Below are positions 36,014-45,484 of a DNA stretch of 64,000 nucleotides, piece by piece. This DNA is from an uncultured Alphaproteobacteria bacterium (GTDB taxonomy: Bacteria > Pseudomonadota > Alphaproteobacteria > Rhodobacterales > Rhodobacteraceae), in contig CACLZW010000002.1 in NCBI GenBank assembly GCA_902611475.1, forward strand, positions 1 through 64,000. Reading direction: 5' to 3'. The translations under genes were made by a program, and so were the position numbers. The notes beneath the pieces are model-generated. The model was not told where the DNA came from. It did no database searches and worked only from the letters and a program-made list of their open reading frames with translations. How positions within the stretch are numbered: position 1 is the stretch's first letter; every line of letters begins with the position of its first letter.

Positions 36014-36400
36014 ATGCAAAAAAGAAAAAATAAAGGTAGGTTTGGAGACGAGGCTTCTCAAAGACAACTGAGGGTCTCCGAATTAATTAAAAGAAACATT
36101 GCGAAAATATTAATTGACTCTAACTTTTACGATCAAGATAGGAATATTTATTCAGCATCGGTTACTGAGGTACGTTGCTCAGCAGACCTCAAAATAGCAA
36201 CAGTATACGTTCTTCCCTTAGATGATATAGACGCTCAGGACCTAACTGCTTTTCTCGGTAAAAATAAAAATGCCATCAGGCATGCTCTAGGAAAGGAGGT
36301 ATCTTTGAAATATTTACCAGATTTAAGGTTTAAAGAAGACACACTTTTTGAACAAATAGAAAAAACTAACAAAATTTTTAGAGCTCTTGAAAAAGATTAG
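36014..36400 (+). CDS. rbfA: 30S ribosome-binding factor A
   Basis: 128 aa, KH-like fold protein for 16S maturation and cold adaptation. Motifs: RVSELIKRNIAKILI, VTEVRCSADLKIATVYVLPL and LKYLPDLRFKEDTLFEQIEKTNKIF at the end. It heads rbfA-truB-rpsO-pnp; the usual infB partner is not upstream here (dapB is, in the opposite direction). Confidence 0.95.
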   Translation: MQKRKNKGRFGDEASQRQLRVSELIKRNIAKILIDSNFYDQDRNIYSASVTEVRCSADLKIATVYVLPLDDIDAQDLTAFLGKNKNAIRHALGKEVSLKYLPDLRFKEDTLFEQIEKTNKIFRALEKD

Positions 36401-36407
36401 GTAGGCA

Positions 36408-37301
36408 GTGCATAAGAATATATTCAACGGATGGCTCTTAGTGAATAAACCGGCCGGCATTACATCTGCTGACGTCGTTAGAGTTTTAAAAAGAAAAATG
36501 AACCCAACAAAGATTGGTCATGCTGGAACTCTGGATCCTGACGCTACGGGATTGATGCCATTAGCATTAGGTGAAGCCACTAAGGCAATTCCATATCTTC
36601 TTAAATCAAAAAAAAAGTATGAAGCTACATTTTTGTATGGTGTTAAAACTGACACAGATGACGCTTCTGGAAACGCTGTCAAAGCCTCATTCTACGTTCC
36701 AAGAAAAAATGAAATATTGGATGCACTTAACTATTATTCAGAGGTCATCTTTCAAATCCCTCCTAAAGTCTCAGCCGTAAAAGTTGAGGGAAAAAGAGCT
36801 TACAAACGTTTTAAAGCCAACGAGAGTTTCCAGCTTTCTGCAAGAAGTATAAAGGTATATGAACTTTCATTACAATCTTACGATGAAAGTGGTAAAGCCA
36901 TTGTTCACTTTGAATGTAGCAAGGGTGGGTATGTAAGATCAATTGCAAGAGATATAGGTGATTTCATTGGGTGTTTCGGATACGTAAGAACCTTGAGTCG
37001 CCTAGAGTATGGTCCTTTTAAAGTTACAGAGGCGTGTCATCTGTCCAAATTATTAGACCTTTCTGTGGAGAGTTTAGAGTCAAATTTAAAGGCCATCGAG
37101 ATAGGCATCCCAAACCTAAAAATTTTTGAATGTTCTATGGATGCTTTAAAACAGCTGGAAAATGGTCAACCAATAGAATGTCCGACGACCGTCAGTCTAA
37201 TCGAAGGAGAAGAGCTCATCGCAAAATATAAAGGAAGGGTTGCAGCCATTCTTTTCAAGGATGGATCATTTTTGAAAGTAAGAAGAAAACTTAACACTTA
37301 A
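36408..37301 (+). CDS. truB: tRNA pseudouridine(55) synthase
   Basis: 297 aa, GTG start at 36408. GWLLVNKPAGITSADVVRVL and HAGTLDPDATGLMPLALGEA carry the catalytic Asp (near residue 45). YEATFLYGVKTDTDDASG and the KGGYVRSIARDIG segment follow. The C-terminal extension is PUA-like but short. It lies 7 bp after rbfA. Confidence 0.95.
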   Translation: MHKNIFNGWLLVNKPAGITSADVVRVLKRKMNPTKIGHAGTLDPDATGLMPLALGEATKAIPYLLKSKKKYEATFLYGVKTDTDDASGNAVKASFYVPRKNEILDALNYYSEVIFQIPPKVSAVKVEGKRAYKRFKANESFQLSARSIKVYELSLQSYDESGKAIVHFECSKGGYVRSIARDIGDFIGCFGYVRTLSRLEYGPFKVTEACHLSKLLDLSVESLESNLKAIEIGIPNLKIFECSMDALKQLENGQPIECPTTVSLIEGEELIAKYKGRVAAILFKDGSFLKVRRKLNT

Positions 37302-37450
37302 CCATTATAATAAAAAAAAAGAATATCACAGGTAATCCAGTATTATTTATTTTTTTCTTTATTTTTTTGTAAAATCACACTAATAACTATCCATACAACT
37401 AATCCTAACTGGACGACATCCTGGTAGGTAGAGAAAAATGGAGAATAACG

Positions 37451-37720
37451 ATGTCGATTACGCAAGAAGATAAAAAAACTTTAATTAAAGACTACGCAAC
37501 AAAAAAGGGAGATACTGGCTCACCTGAAGTTCAGGTAGCTATATTGACCAAGAGAATTGTCAATTTAACAGAGCATTTTAAAACTCATAAAAAAGATAAT
37601 CATTCTAGAAGAGGCCTTTTGAAAATGGTTTCTTTGAGACGCAAACTTTTGGACTATGTGCGAGAGAAAGACGAGAATCGCTACAAGGAACTAATTAAAA
37701 GACTGGAAATTAGAAGATAA
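37451..37720 (+). CDS. rpsO: 30S ribosomal protein S15
   Basis: 89 aa, exactly the usual length. Opening [20 protein letters not shown], then [23 protein letters not shown] and [19 protein letters not shown], are hallmark S15 segments. A 149-bp gap after truB is AT-rich and holds a probable promoter. In many bacteria S15 binds its own leader; no such pseudoknot was verified here. Confidence 0.98.
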   Translation: MSITQEDKKTLIKDYATKKGDTGSPEVQVAILTKRIVNLTEHFKTHKKDNHSRRGLLKMVSLRRKLLDYVREKDENRYKELIKRLEIRR

Positions 37721-37767
37721 AATATCCCGTTTTTTGTCCGTAAAATTTACCAAAACAAAGGCAAGAT

Positions 37768-39888
37768 ATGTTTAATGAAATAAAGAAGACTATTGAGTGG
37801 GGACACGATAAGTTAACACTAGAAACTGGCAAGATCGCTAGACAAGCAGACTCGACTGTAATAGCAACATATGGTGAAACAGTGGTTATGGCTGCCGTTG
37901 TATACTCAAAGGAGTCAAAGGCTGACCAAGATTTCTTTCCCTTAACCGTTAATTATCAAGAAAAGTATTATGCTGCGGGGAAAATTCCCGGAGGATTTTT
38001 CAAAAGAGAAGCTAGACCGACAGAAAAAGAAACTTTGACCAGTCGTTTAATCGATAGGCCGATACGACCGTTATTTGTCGAGGGGTTTAAAAACGAAGTA
38101 CAAGTGACATGTACCGTTCTCAGTCACGACCTAGAGAACGACCCCGATATAGTCGCAATGATAGCAGCCTCTGCTGCCTTAACACTTTCAGGAGCTCCTT
38201 TTCTTGGTCCAATCGGAGCTGCGAGAGTAGGTTTTGTTAATGACTCTTATGTTCTCAATCCTTCAGTAGATGATATGGATAATTTAAAAGAAAACAATGA
38301 GCAAAGACTTGATCTCGTAGTTGCTGGAACCAAAGATGCAGTAATGATGGTAGAATCCGAAGCTTACGAATTATCGGAAAAAGAAATGTTAGGAGCGGTA
38401 AAGTTCGGACATGAACAGATGGCATCAGTAATTGACATGATCATTGATCTGGCAAAAGAGGCTGCAAACGAACCCTTTTCTTTTGAGTATCAACTTAATG
38501 ACAAATTATATAACAAGATATCCAAAGCGGGAACCAAAGATCTAAAGAAAGCTTTTGAAATATCTGAAAAAAAAGAACGACAAGCTTCAGTGGCGTCAGC
38601 GGTAGAGAAAATCAAGAGTTCCCTGTCTGATGAAGAAAATGAAGGTAATGAAGTGAATGAACTCATAAAAAAACTAGAGTCTGAAGTTGTTAGAAACAAT
38701 ATTCTAGATAATGGTACTCGAATAGATGGTAGAGACTTAACAACGGTTAGATCGATAGAGACGGAAACTCGTTTATTGCCACGAGCTCACGGTTCTTCAC
38801 TATTTACTAGGGGTGAAACTCAAGGACTAGTAGTCACAACGCTAGGCGCCGGGGATTCTGAACAGATAATTGATGCATTACATAAAGAAGGTAGACTGAA
38901 TTTTATGCTACACTATAATTTTCCACCATACTCGGTCGGAGAATGCGGTCGAATGGCTGGCCCAGGCCGTAGAGAAATTGGCCATGGAAAACTTGCTTGG
39001 AGAGCTTTACAAGCGGTATTACCTTCGTCTGATGAGTTCCCTTATACTGTGAGAGTCGTATCAGAAATTACTGAATCCAATGGATCTTCTTCAATGGCAA
39101 CCGTTTGTGGATCATCTCTGTCAATGATGGATGCTGGAGTACCCCTTAAAGCACCTGTAGCTGGTGTCGCTATGGGATTAATACTAGAAGGAAAAAAGTT
39201 TGCCGTTCTAACAGATATTTTGGGGGATGAAGATCATCTTGGTGACATGGACTTTAAAGTAGCTGGAACAGAGACTGGGATAACGTCTTTGCAAATGGAT
39301 ATAAAAGTTGCAGGCATTACTCCTCAAATTATGGAAAAGGCTCTAGATCAAGCAAAGGAAGCTCGTTTGCATATATTAGGCGAAATGGCTAAATCTTTGT
39401 CGACTCCATCTGAGTTTTCAAAATATGCACCTAAAATTGAGTCACTAACTGTACCAAGCGATAAAATTCGCGAAGTTATTGGAAGTGGAGGAAAAGTGAT
39501 AAAAGAAATCGTCGAGGTTTCGGGCGCTAAAGTTGATATAAATGATGAAGGATTAGTAAGAATAGCATCTCAAAACAAAGAGAGCCTAGATACAGCTAGA
39601 AAAATGATAAGTGAAATCGTTGAAGACCCTATTGTTGGTCAAGTCTTTGAAGGAAAAGTTGTGAAGCTGATGGACTTCGGAGCTTTTGTTAACTTCTATG
39701 GAAAACGAGACGGTCTTGTTCATGTAAGCCAAATTTCGGAAGAAAGAGTAAACCACCCAAAAGATGTTTTGACTGAAGGACAGAATGTAAAAGTTAAGTT
39801 AATGGGTATTGATGACAGGGGTAAAAGCAAACTATCGATGAAAGTTATAGATCAAAGCACAGGAAAAGAAGTAGAGAAGGAAGCTTAG
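37768..39888 (+). CDS. pnp: Polynucleotide phosphorylase
   Basis: 706 aa. Two RNase PH-like domains ([20 protein letters not shown]; second core near [19 protein letters not shown]), an alpha-helical linker, a KH domain ([15 protein letters not shown], about residue 568) and a C-terminal S1 domain ([20 protein letters not shown]). 3'-5' phosphorolytic RNase and degradosome component. It follows rpsO by 47 bp, and its stop is 1 bp from the convergent hemH stop. Confidence 0.97.
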   Translation: MFNEIKKTIEWGHDKLTLETGKIARQADSTVIATYGETVVMAAVVYSKESKADQDFFPLTVNYQEKYYAAGKIPGGFFKREARPTEKETLTSRLIDRPIRPLFVEGFKNEVQVTCTVLSHDLENDPDIVAMIAASAALTLSGAPFLGPIGAARVGFVNDSYVLNPSVDDMDNLKENNEQRLDLVVAGTKDAVMMVESEAYELSEKEMLGAVKFGHEQMASVIDMIIDLAKEAANEPFSFEYQLNDKLYNKISKAGTKDLKKAFEISEKKERQASVASAVEKIKSSLSDEENEGNEVNELIKKLESEVVRNNILDNGTRIDGRDLTTVRSIETETRLLPRAHGSSLFTRGETQGLVVTTLGAGDSEQIIDALHKEGRLNFMLHYNFPPYSVGECGRMAGPGRREIGHGKLAWRALQAVLPSSDEFPYTVRVVSEITESNGSSSMATVCGSSLSMMDAGVPLKAPVAGVAMGLILEGKKFAVLTDILGDEDHLGDMDFKVAGTETGITSLQMDIKVAGITPQIMEKALDQAKEARLHILGEMAKSLSTPSEFSKYAPKIESLTVPSDKIREVIGSGGKVIKEIVEVSGAKVDINDEGLVRIASQNKESLDTARKMISEIVEDPIVGQVFEGKVVKLMDFGAFVNFYGKRDGLVHVSQISEERVNHPKDVLTEGQNVKVKLMGIDDRGKSKLSMKVIDQSTGKEVEKEA

Positions 39889-39889
39889 G

Positions 39890-40927
39890 CTATATCCAAC
39901 CTAGCAGCTCATTTTTGATTATTTTGAAAAACATATCAATATGGATTTTTTCATCATTAAGACATGGGATGTATAAAAAGTTTTTTCCGCCAGCCTCCAT
40001 AAAACTTTCTGAAATCTCGCCACATATCTCTTCTAACGTTTCAACACAATCGGAAGAAAATGAGGGAGCTATGACTGCTATATTTTTTTTTCCAGATTTC
40101 GCTAGATCTGCTACAAGATCAACGGTAGCTGGTCCCACCCACTTTTCAGGACCAAATTTAGACTGAAATGCTGTTGTTAATTCGCTCTCTTTCCATTTAA
40201 GCTTTTCCCTAATAAGCCTGGTTGTTTTTTGGCATTGACAGTGGTAAGGATCTCCATTTATTAGATATCTTTCGGGAACGCCATGGTAAGATATCACTAG
40301 GTGCTCAGGCTTTGTTTTTGACTTTTTATAAGCGGTCGTTATGGAATCTGAAATGGCATTGATAAAATTAGAGTTATCAAAATATGGAGATACCGTTCTT
40401 ATAGAAGGCTGCCAGTTAAGATTCATAAGTGATCTAAATACTTGATCATTAGCAGTAGCAGTTGTTGGAGCTGCATACTGTGGATAAAGTGGAAAAAAGA
40501 GAATTTTTGTACATCCTTTGGATACCATTTTTTTTACCACGCTATCTGTAGAAGGATTTCCATATCTCATACAAAAATCTACTAAAACTTTATCACCATA
40601 GTCTTTATAGAACCTAGCTCTCAGTTTTTTTGTTTGAGCCTTTGTAATTGTCAGCAGTGGGCTTTCATTTTCTTCGTTATTCCAAATCTCTTTATATGCC
40701 TCACCAGAGGAGAATGGTCTTCTTAGCAAAATTAAGTTCAATATTGGTTTCCATACCCACGGAGAGTAATCAATTACTCTCCTATCAGAAAGAAATTCTT
40801 TAAGGTATCTTCTCATAGACCAATAGTCTGTGGCATCAGGTGTACCCAGATTACCAATAATTACTCCGACTTTTTGTTCTAAAATCTGAGGATGTTCTTT
40901 TGGAACATTTGACATTTTTACATTCAT
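39890..40927 (-). CDS. hemH: Ferrochelatase
   Basis: 345 aa. It inserts Fe(II) into protoporphyrin IX. VIIGNLGTPDATD opens the domain; the metal-site His is in VISYHGVPERYLINGDPYHC (near residue 211), and EPxWVGPATVDLVADLAKSG-like sequence plus the conserved Glu in CVETLEEICGE follow. GDPYHCQCQKT has two Cys of uncertain role. The ATG at 40915 is an alternative start. Confidence 0.95.
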   Translation of the reverse strand: MNVKMSNVPKEHPQILEQKVGVIIGNLGTPDATDYWSMRRYLKEFLSDRRVIDYSPWVWKPILNLILLRRPFSSGEAYKEIWNNEENESPLLTITKAQTKKLRARFYKDYGDKVLVDFCMRYGNPSTDSVVKKMVSKGCTKILFFPLYPQYAAPTTATANDQVFRSLMNLNWQPSIRTVSPYFDNSNFINAISDSITTAYKKSKTKPEHLVISYHGVPERYLINGDPYHCQCQKTTRLIREKLKWKESELTTAFQSKFGPEKWVGPATVDLVADLAKSGKKNIAVIAPSFSSDCVETLEEICGEISESFMEAGGKNFLYIPCLNDEKIHIDMFFKIIKNELLGWI

Positions 40928-40999
40928 TTCAATTTCTTTCGATACGAATTAACTAAGCTATACCTCAAAAATATCAAATCATTTTCAATCTTAATCCTG

Positions 41000-41734
41000 C
41001 TATTTCCTTCCATATAGGAAAATTATTTCAAAAGTTGCACTTATGGTGTAAGTATCCTTTTTTGATTTTTTATCTGTATAATTTTTAAAGTAAAATTTTT
41101 CAACCTCCTGAACTAGGTTTTTTGTTGTTAAAGTTTTACGACGCTCAAGAATTGCGTTTGTCTCACCCATTTCTTTGATATCCAAAAACAAATCTAGTAA
41201 TCTTTTATAACTAACCTTAATTATATCTCTATCGACTACACAGTTATTGAGACCAACCTTTGCAGCCAAATTACCTACATCTCGTATTTCAGGTAATGGA
41301 GAAATTCTTGGGGTCGCTGCTCCAAATAATTTCATTTCGGCTTTGAAAAAAGAATCTCTAAGTTCATTGAGCGTCTCTGATCCAAATAAGCAACACATAA
41401 AGTGACCTTCAGTTTTTAAAAATTTAACTTTTTCGAAAAAATCGCTATATGGATCATTAGACCAATGTAGTTGCATTAAATTTGCGTACAAATCAAGTGA
41501 TTGAGTTTTAGTAGTATTGTGGCTAAGTTCCGAAATGATTACTTTATTAATTTTGCTTAACTCTTTAAGGTCATTTTTTCTGCATCCTTCGATCAAACCA
41601 CATTTCCAACCCTGAGGTAAATCTAAAATACGATTTTCAAGATCACCGAATACTCTTCTTAAAAGAAAGCTTTTTGACCTTGATTCTCTTGATCTGATTT
41701 TATTTTCTTTAACTCGATTTATATCAAATAACAT
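41000..41734 (-). CDS. NDUFAF5/BioC-like methyltransferase relative lacking the SAM motif
   Basis: 244 aa. The C-terminal two thirds follow the NDUFAF5-type family: FMCCLFGSETLNELRDSFFK, RISPLPEIRDVGNLAAKVGL, VDRDIIKVSYK and an ending TFEIIFLYGRK. The expected glycine-rich SAM loop after the first strand is absent: ILDLPQGWKCGLIEGCRKND stands in its place. The protein is about 50-100 aa shorter than typical relatives. It may have lost methyltransferase activity or act as an assembly/hydroxylase factor, as proposed for NDUFAF5. It is 72 bp upstream of hemH on the same strand. Confidence 0.7.
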   Translation of the reverse strand: MLFDINRVKENKIRSRESRSKSFLLRRVFGDLENRILDLPQGWKCGLIEGCRKNDLKELSKINKVIISELSHNTTKTQSLDLYANLMQLHWSNDPYSDFFEKVKFLKTEGHFMCCLFGSETLNELRDSFFKAEMKLFGAATPRISPLPEIRDVGNLAAKVGLNNCVVDRDIIKVSYKRLLDLFLDIKEMGETNAILERRKTLTTKNLVQEVEKFYFKNYTDKKSKKDTYTISATFEIIFLYGRK

Positions 41735-41805
41735 TGATTGTTGATCCGAAAATATTTTATGATGAAAAAACCAACTTTTTTCTAAACAACCATTAGCGTG
41801 TTTTT

Positions 41806-42258
41806 ATGCTAGAATTCAACAATAAAGATATGAATTTATTAATTCTACTTAGTGAGATAGCCACTATAGAACAATTAGCTCGAAACAAACTTGATAATGC
41901 TCTACCTAAGGATTTAAATATATCAAGCTTTTCTGTTTTAAATCATTTTTCTGGCTCGAAAGCAGAAAAAACTCCCTTGCAACTGGCAAGAAGTTTTCAT
42001 GTTACTAAAGGAGCTATGACTAATACATTAAACAAACTAGAAAAGCTAGGGTACATCCATGTTCGCCCTGACTGGAATGATGCCAGGAAAAAACGTATTT
42101 CAATAAGTCAAAGTGGAATAGATGCTAGAAATTATGCTATGAAATCGATAAAGCCTATATTAGACGAAATAATTCAAGGAACCGATCACTTAACCAAGAA
42201 AAGTTTATTAGGCGATTTAAGAAGCTTTCGAGAATCAATCGAAAAAAATAGCGTTTAG
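41806..42258 (+). CDS. MarR family transcriptional regulator
   Basis: 150 aa. A winged helix is evident: TPLQLARSFHVTKGAMTNTLNKLE is the helix-turn-helix and YIHVRPDWNDARKKRISISQSG the wing with the conserved Asp-x-Arg. Long N- and C-terminal helices give the dimer. The ligand is unknown. It overlaps the unrecognised gene downstream through its ribosome site, so that gene is a likely co-transcript or target. Confidence 0.88.
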   Translation: MLEFNNKDMNLLILLSEIATIEQLARNKLDNALPKDLNISSFSVLNHFSGSKAEKTPLQLARSFHVTKGAMTNTLNKLEKLGYIHVRPDWNDARKKRISISQSGIDARNYAMKSIKPILDEIIQGTDHLTKKSLLGDLRSFRESIEKNSV

Positions 42259-42269
42259 GAGGTGACCTT

Positions 42270-42974
42270 TTGCTTATCCTAATAATTGGAAGCGCCCCGG
42301 ACGCCTTAGAGGCCCAAAATTTAAAGAAAGAGCTTTCTGGGGCGATAGTAGCTATAAACAACGCTTGGAATATAAGAAATGATTGGGATTTTTGTATCTT
42401 TCCTGATGATTTTCCAGAAAACAGAAGACCTACTAAAAATAAGGACAAAAGACTAATAACTTCTGACCAATATGTCCCAATACAAAACAAGTATGGAGGA
42501 TTCGTTTATTCTGGTGGAACGATGTCTTTTACCGCCGGATATTGGGCTCTAGGGTATTTCAAACCCAAAGCCATAGCATATATAGGTTGTGACATGATTT
42601 ATGATGGGAAAGTTACGCATTTTTATGGAAGAGGTAAGCCAGACCCTCTTAGAAAAGACCCAACTTTAAAAAATTTAAAGGCCAAGTCTGCTCGCCTAGA
42701 GGCTATTGCTACATCTCAAGGTTGCGCAATTTTCAATCTTTCCAAAGGGCCGAGCAGTAACTTAGTTTTTAGACGCAGTAGTTTAGAAAATATAACTAAA
42801 GACAGGTCACCAAGAGGGATTAATACTAAGTTACTAAAAAGAGCGCTCCGGTGGGAAGAAAAATTAGGTTATTTTGTTGAAAATGGTAAATATTGGGAAC
42901 ACTTAGCTAAGTTTGATCAAGAAAAAATAGATGTTTTGGATAAGCTCTGGAATAGAGTTATTGAGCTAGATTAG
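42270..42974 (+). CDS. Unrecognised protein, conserved-looking, nucleotide/sugar-type fold
   Basis: 234 aa, TTG start preceded by a near-perfect AGGAGGTGA (42257-42265). Strand-loop ILIIGSAPDAL opens a Rossmann-like fold; GGTMSFTAGYWALGYFKPKA and YIGCDMIYDG, then THFYGRGKPDPLRKDPTLKN, look like a ligand pocket. This resembles the DUF115/MptE-like glycosyltransferase-type family at low confidence. No signal or TM helix. It pairs with marR and runs toward ubiG (4 bp apart at the 3' ends). Confidence 0.6.
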   Translation: MLILIIGSAPDALEAQNLKKELSGAIVAINNAWNIRNDWDFCIFPDDFPENRRPTKNKDKRLITSDQYVPIQNKYGGFVYSGGTMSFTAGYWALGYFKPKAIAYIGCDMIYDGKVTHFYGRGKPDPLRKDPTLKNLKAKSARLEAIATSQGCAIFNLSKGPSSNLVFRRSSLENITKDRSPRGINTKLLKRALRWEEKLGYFVENGKYWEHLAKFDQEKIDVLDKLWNRVIELD

Positions 42975-42978
42975 ATTA

Positions 42979-43719
42979 TCATTTTTTAGCACAAATTGCG
43001 TAATTGACTGTAAAGTCGCTTTTTGATAGTTCCCATCCCCAAGATATTGGATTAAAAACAAACCCTTTTGTGTCTTTTACTTTTAGACCGGAATTACAAA
43101 ATAACTTTTTTAATTCATTTGGTTTGATGAATTTATTCCAATCGTGGGTTCCTTTTGGTAGCCACTGCATTACATATTCAGCACCCAGAATTGCGAAAAA
43201 GTAACTTTTTAAATTCCTATTTATTGTTGAACAAAACATTATGCCACCACTCGTTAGAAGATTTGAGCACACCTCTATAAAAAAACCTGGGTTTTCCACA
43301 TGCTCAACTACTTCCATATTGAGAATAACATCAAATGCTGTCTTCTCTCTTAAAAGGTCTTCCGCAGAGATATGGCGATATTTTATGTCAAGATTCATCT
43401 TTTTTGCATGTAACGAGGCAACCTTAATATTTTTTTCCACTACATCAATGCCAAGGACCTCCGCCCCCAGTCTGGCCATCGGCTCGCATAACAATCCGCC
43501 GCCACAACCTATGTCTAAAACTTTAACCCCCTTCAAAGGCTCTTTTTCATGGACCATATCTTTTTGAAAATGAAGAGATAAGTGGTCTGTTATAAATTCT
43601 AATCTACATGGGTTTAACATATGAAGTGGTTTGAACTTACCCTCTGCATCCCACCACTCGTTTGCTAATTTCTCGAACTTTGCAACTTCTCCTGAATTAA
43701 TCGATGATACTCTTTTCAT
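42979..43719 (-). CDS. ubiG: Ubiquinone biosynthesis O-methyltransferase
   Basis: 246 aa from ATG 43719 (MKRVSSINSGEVAKFEKLAN); the longer frame from 43776 crosses the divergent pip promoter. FDxLANEWWDxEGxFKPLHxLNPxR-type opening is diagnostic. The SAM loop is VLDIGCGGGLLCEPMARLG (near residue 66), and DVILNMEVVEHVENPGFF and GTHDWNKFIKPNEL follow. It performs both O-methylations in Q synthesis. Confidence 0.95.
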   Translation of the reverse strand: MKRVSSINSGEVAKFEKLANEWWDAEGKFKPLHMLNPCRLEFITDHLSLHFQKDMVHEKEPLKGVKVLDIGCGGGLLCEPMARLGAEVLGIDVVEKNIKVASLHAKKMNLDIKYRHISAEDLLREKTAFDVILNMEVVEHVENPGFFIEVCSNLLTSGGIMFCSTINRNLKSYFFAILGAEYVMQWLPKGTHDWNKFIKPNELKKLFCNSGLKVKDTKGFVFNPISWGWELSKSDFTVNYAICAKK

Positions 43720-43778
43720 TGAATTGTTCCTATACACATGACATAATAGATATATGCCATTTTTTTTTAGTCTCAAGA

Positions 43779-44756
43779 ATGCCTGAACAAAATATTTCCC
43801 GACCCAACAAACAGAGAAGCCACTTGTTTCCTGAAATAGAGCCCTTTAGAAAAGGGTTTCTTGATAGTGGTGATGGTCACAAGGTGTATTATGAAGAATG
43901 CGGTAACCCTAACGGAATACCTGTTTTGGTTGTGCATGGTGGACCAGGTGGCGGCTGTAGCCCTACAATGCGTAGGTTTTTCGATCCTGACGCATACTAC
44001 ATTGTTCTTTTTGATCAAAGGGGTTGTGGAAGATCCAAACCCTATGCGTCAGTGGAGAATAACACTACATGGCATCTTGTATCAGATATGGAGGCTATAA
44101 GAAAAAAACTCGGCATAAGTAAATTGGTTCTGTTTGGAGGTAGCTGGGGCGCTGCCCTGTCTCTAGTTTATGCTCAAACTCATCCTGAAATGGTTAGCAA
44201 AATAATCCTCCGAGGAGTATTTACTATGACCGAATCTGAGTTAGACTGGTTTTACAAAGAGGGTGGAGCTAGCATGTTTTGGCCTGAAGCATGGCGAGCT
44301 TTTAGGGACATGCTCCCACCAAAAGAGCAGAAAAATATAATTAAAGGCTATCACTCAAGATTGTTTGGATCTTCCCCTACAGAACAAGGTCGATTTGCAA
44401 GAGCTTGGACAGCTTGGGAGAATGCGCTTGCTAATCTCGAAAGCCCTGGATTTGGTTCTAGTCCCTCAACTGATTATGCGAGAGCTTTTGCGAGGATTGA
44501 AAACCACTATTTCAAGAACCTTGGGTTTTTAAGCAAATCACAACAAATTAGAGACAATATGCATAAGATATTGGACATACCATCTATAATAGTTCAAGGA
44601 CGATATGACATGATCTGTCCTCCTGGAACAGCTGAGTTACTTCACAGATTATGGCCAAATTCGAATTTATTTATGGTGTCAAAAGCAGGTCATGCAATGT
44701 CTGAGCCAGGAATCACAGCAGCCTTGGTAAAGGCAACTGAACAATTTAAGAACTAA
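43779..44756 (+). CDS. pip: Proline iminopeptidase (alpha/beta hydrolase, S33)
   Basis: 325 aa from ATG 43779. HKVYYEECGNPNGIPVLVVHGGPGGGCSPxxR-type block with the oxyanion HGGPGGG; nucleophile LFGGSWGAALSL (Ser near residue 121), Asp in QGRYDMICPP and His in KAGHAMSEPG. Removes N-terminal proline from peptides. Divergent from ubiG; its 3' end overlaps the lipoprotein gene by 11 bp. Confidence 0.93.
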   Translation: MPEQNISRPNKQRSHLFPEIEPFRKGFLDSGDGHKVYYEECGNPNGIPVLVVHGGPGGGCSPTMRRFFDPDAYYIVLFDQRGCGRSKPYASVENNTTWHLVSDMEAIRKKLGISKLVLFGGSWGAALSLVYAQTHPEMVSKIILRGVFTMTESELDWFYKEGGASMFWPEAWRAFRDMLPPKEQKNIIKGYHSRLFGSSPTEQGRFARAWTAWENALANLESPGFGSSPSTDYARAFARIENHYFKNLGFLSKSQQIRDNMHKILDIPSIIVQGRYDMICPPGTAELLHRLWPNSNLFMVSKAGHAMSEPGITAALVKATEQFKN

Positions 44757-45354
44757 GTTTGCTTAGTTTTTTAATAAAGCCCTCGAATGAAGAATATGTA
44801 CTTTTCCTCGGCTTGTGAAAAGATACGATTGTCATTACTACCACTTTTTGATCTACTAAGAAAAAATATTTTCTTACAAACTCTTTTCGTTTTGAGGAAC
44901 TAACCATCTGAAAGTTCACATAGAAAAATTTATTTTGTAACTTCTTTTCACCGTAGATCAGCTTCTTATTGCTGACTGCAGAAGTAAATTTCTTGAACTC
45001 AATTTTATCAGCAATTTCCGATAAATATTTTTTTTGAGAAATTTTTTTTGGTACTCTCGACTGGGTGAATGTGATATTAACTATCGTATCAACTGGTCTG
45101 CGACTAAAATAGAGTTTATCACCATTATTTACTTCTATACAATTAGTGACCACCAATGTTTCTCGCATCCCAGTGGAGTTGTTAGCGCTTCGATCTAAAC
45201 AAAAACCCCTTGGCAGTTTATGTTTTACCTTATATTGACCTGCAGGAATAGAAATAGAGTTTGTCAGTGGTCCTGACCCAATTGATAAGCAACCACTCAA
45301 AAACAGCAAGAGATAGAAACCTCCGAGCATTCCACTTAAATTTTTCAATGCCAA
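44746..45354 (-). CDS. Hypothetical lipoprotein
   Basis: 202 aa. Signal peptide of about 21 residues ends in the lipobox LSGC (Cys22), so outer- or inner-membrane anchored. The mature protein is basic and beta-rich (KLYFSRRPVDTIVNITFTQS, KYFFLVDQKVVVMTIVSFHK) with cysteines C52 and C71 that may form a disulfide. No family recognised. It is transcribed away from accD. Confidence 0.72.
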   Translation of the reverse strand: MALKNLSGMLGGFYLLLFLSGCLSIGSGPLTNSISIPAGQYKVKHKLPRGFCLDRSANNSTGMRETLVVTNCIEVNNGDKLYFSRRPVDTIVNITFTQSRVPKKISQKKYLSEIADKIEFKKFTSAVSNKKLIYGEKKLQNKFFYVNFQMVSSSKRKEFVRKYFFLVDQKVVVMTIVSFHKPRKSTYSSFEGFIKKLSKLSS

Positions 45355-45484
45355 ATCTCCAATAAAACATATCGAGTGTACCTATTATTTATCTAAGAAA
45401 AAACAGTAGGTTTATTTTTATTTTGTATAATGTTATTTTTTAGTTTAGCAATAATGACTATATAAAAAAAAACTGGTATGTAAA

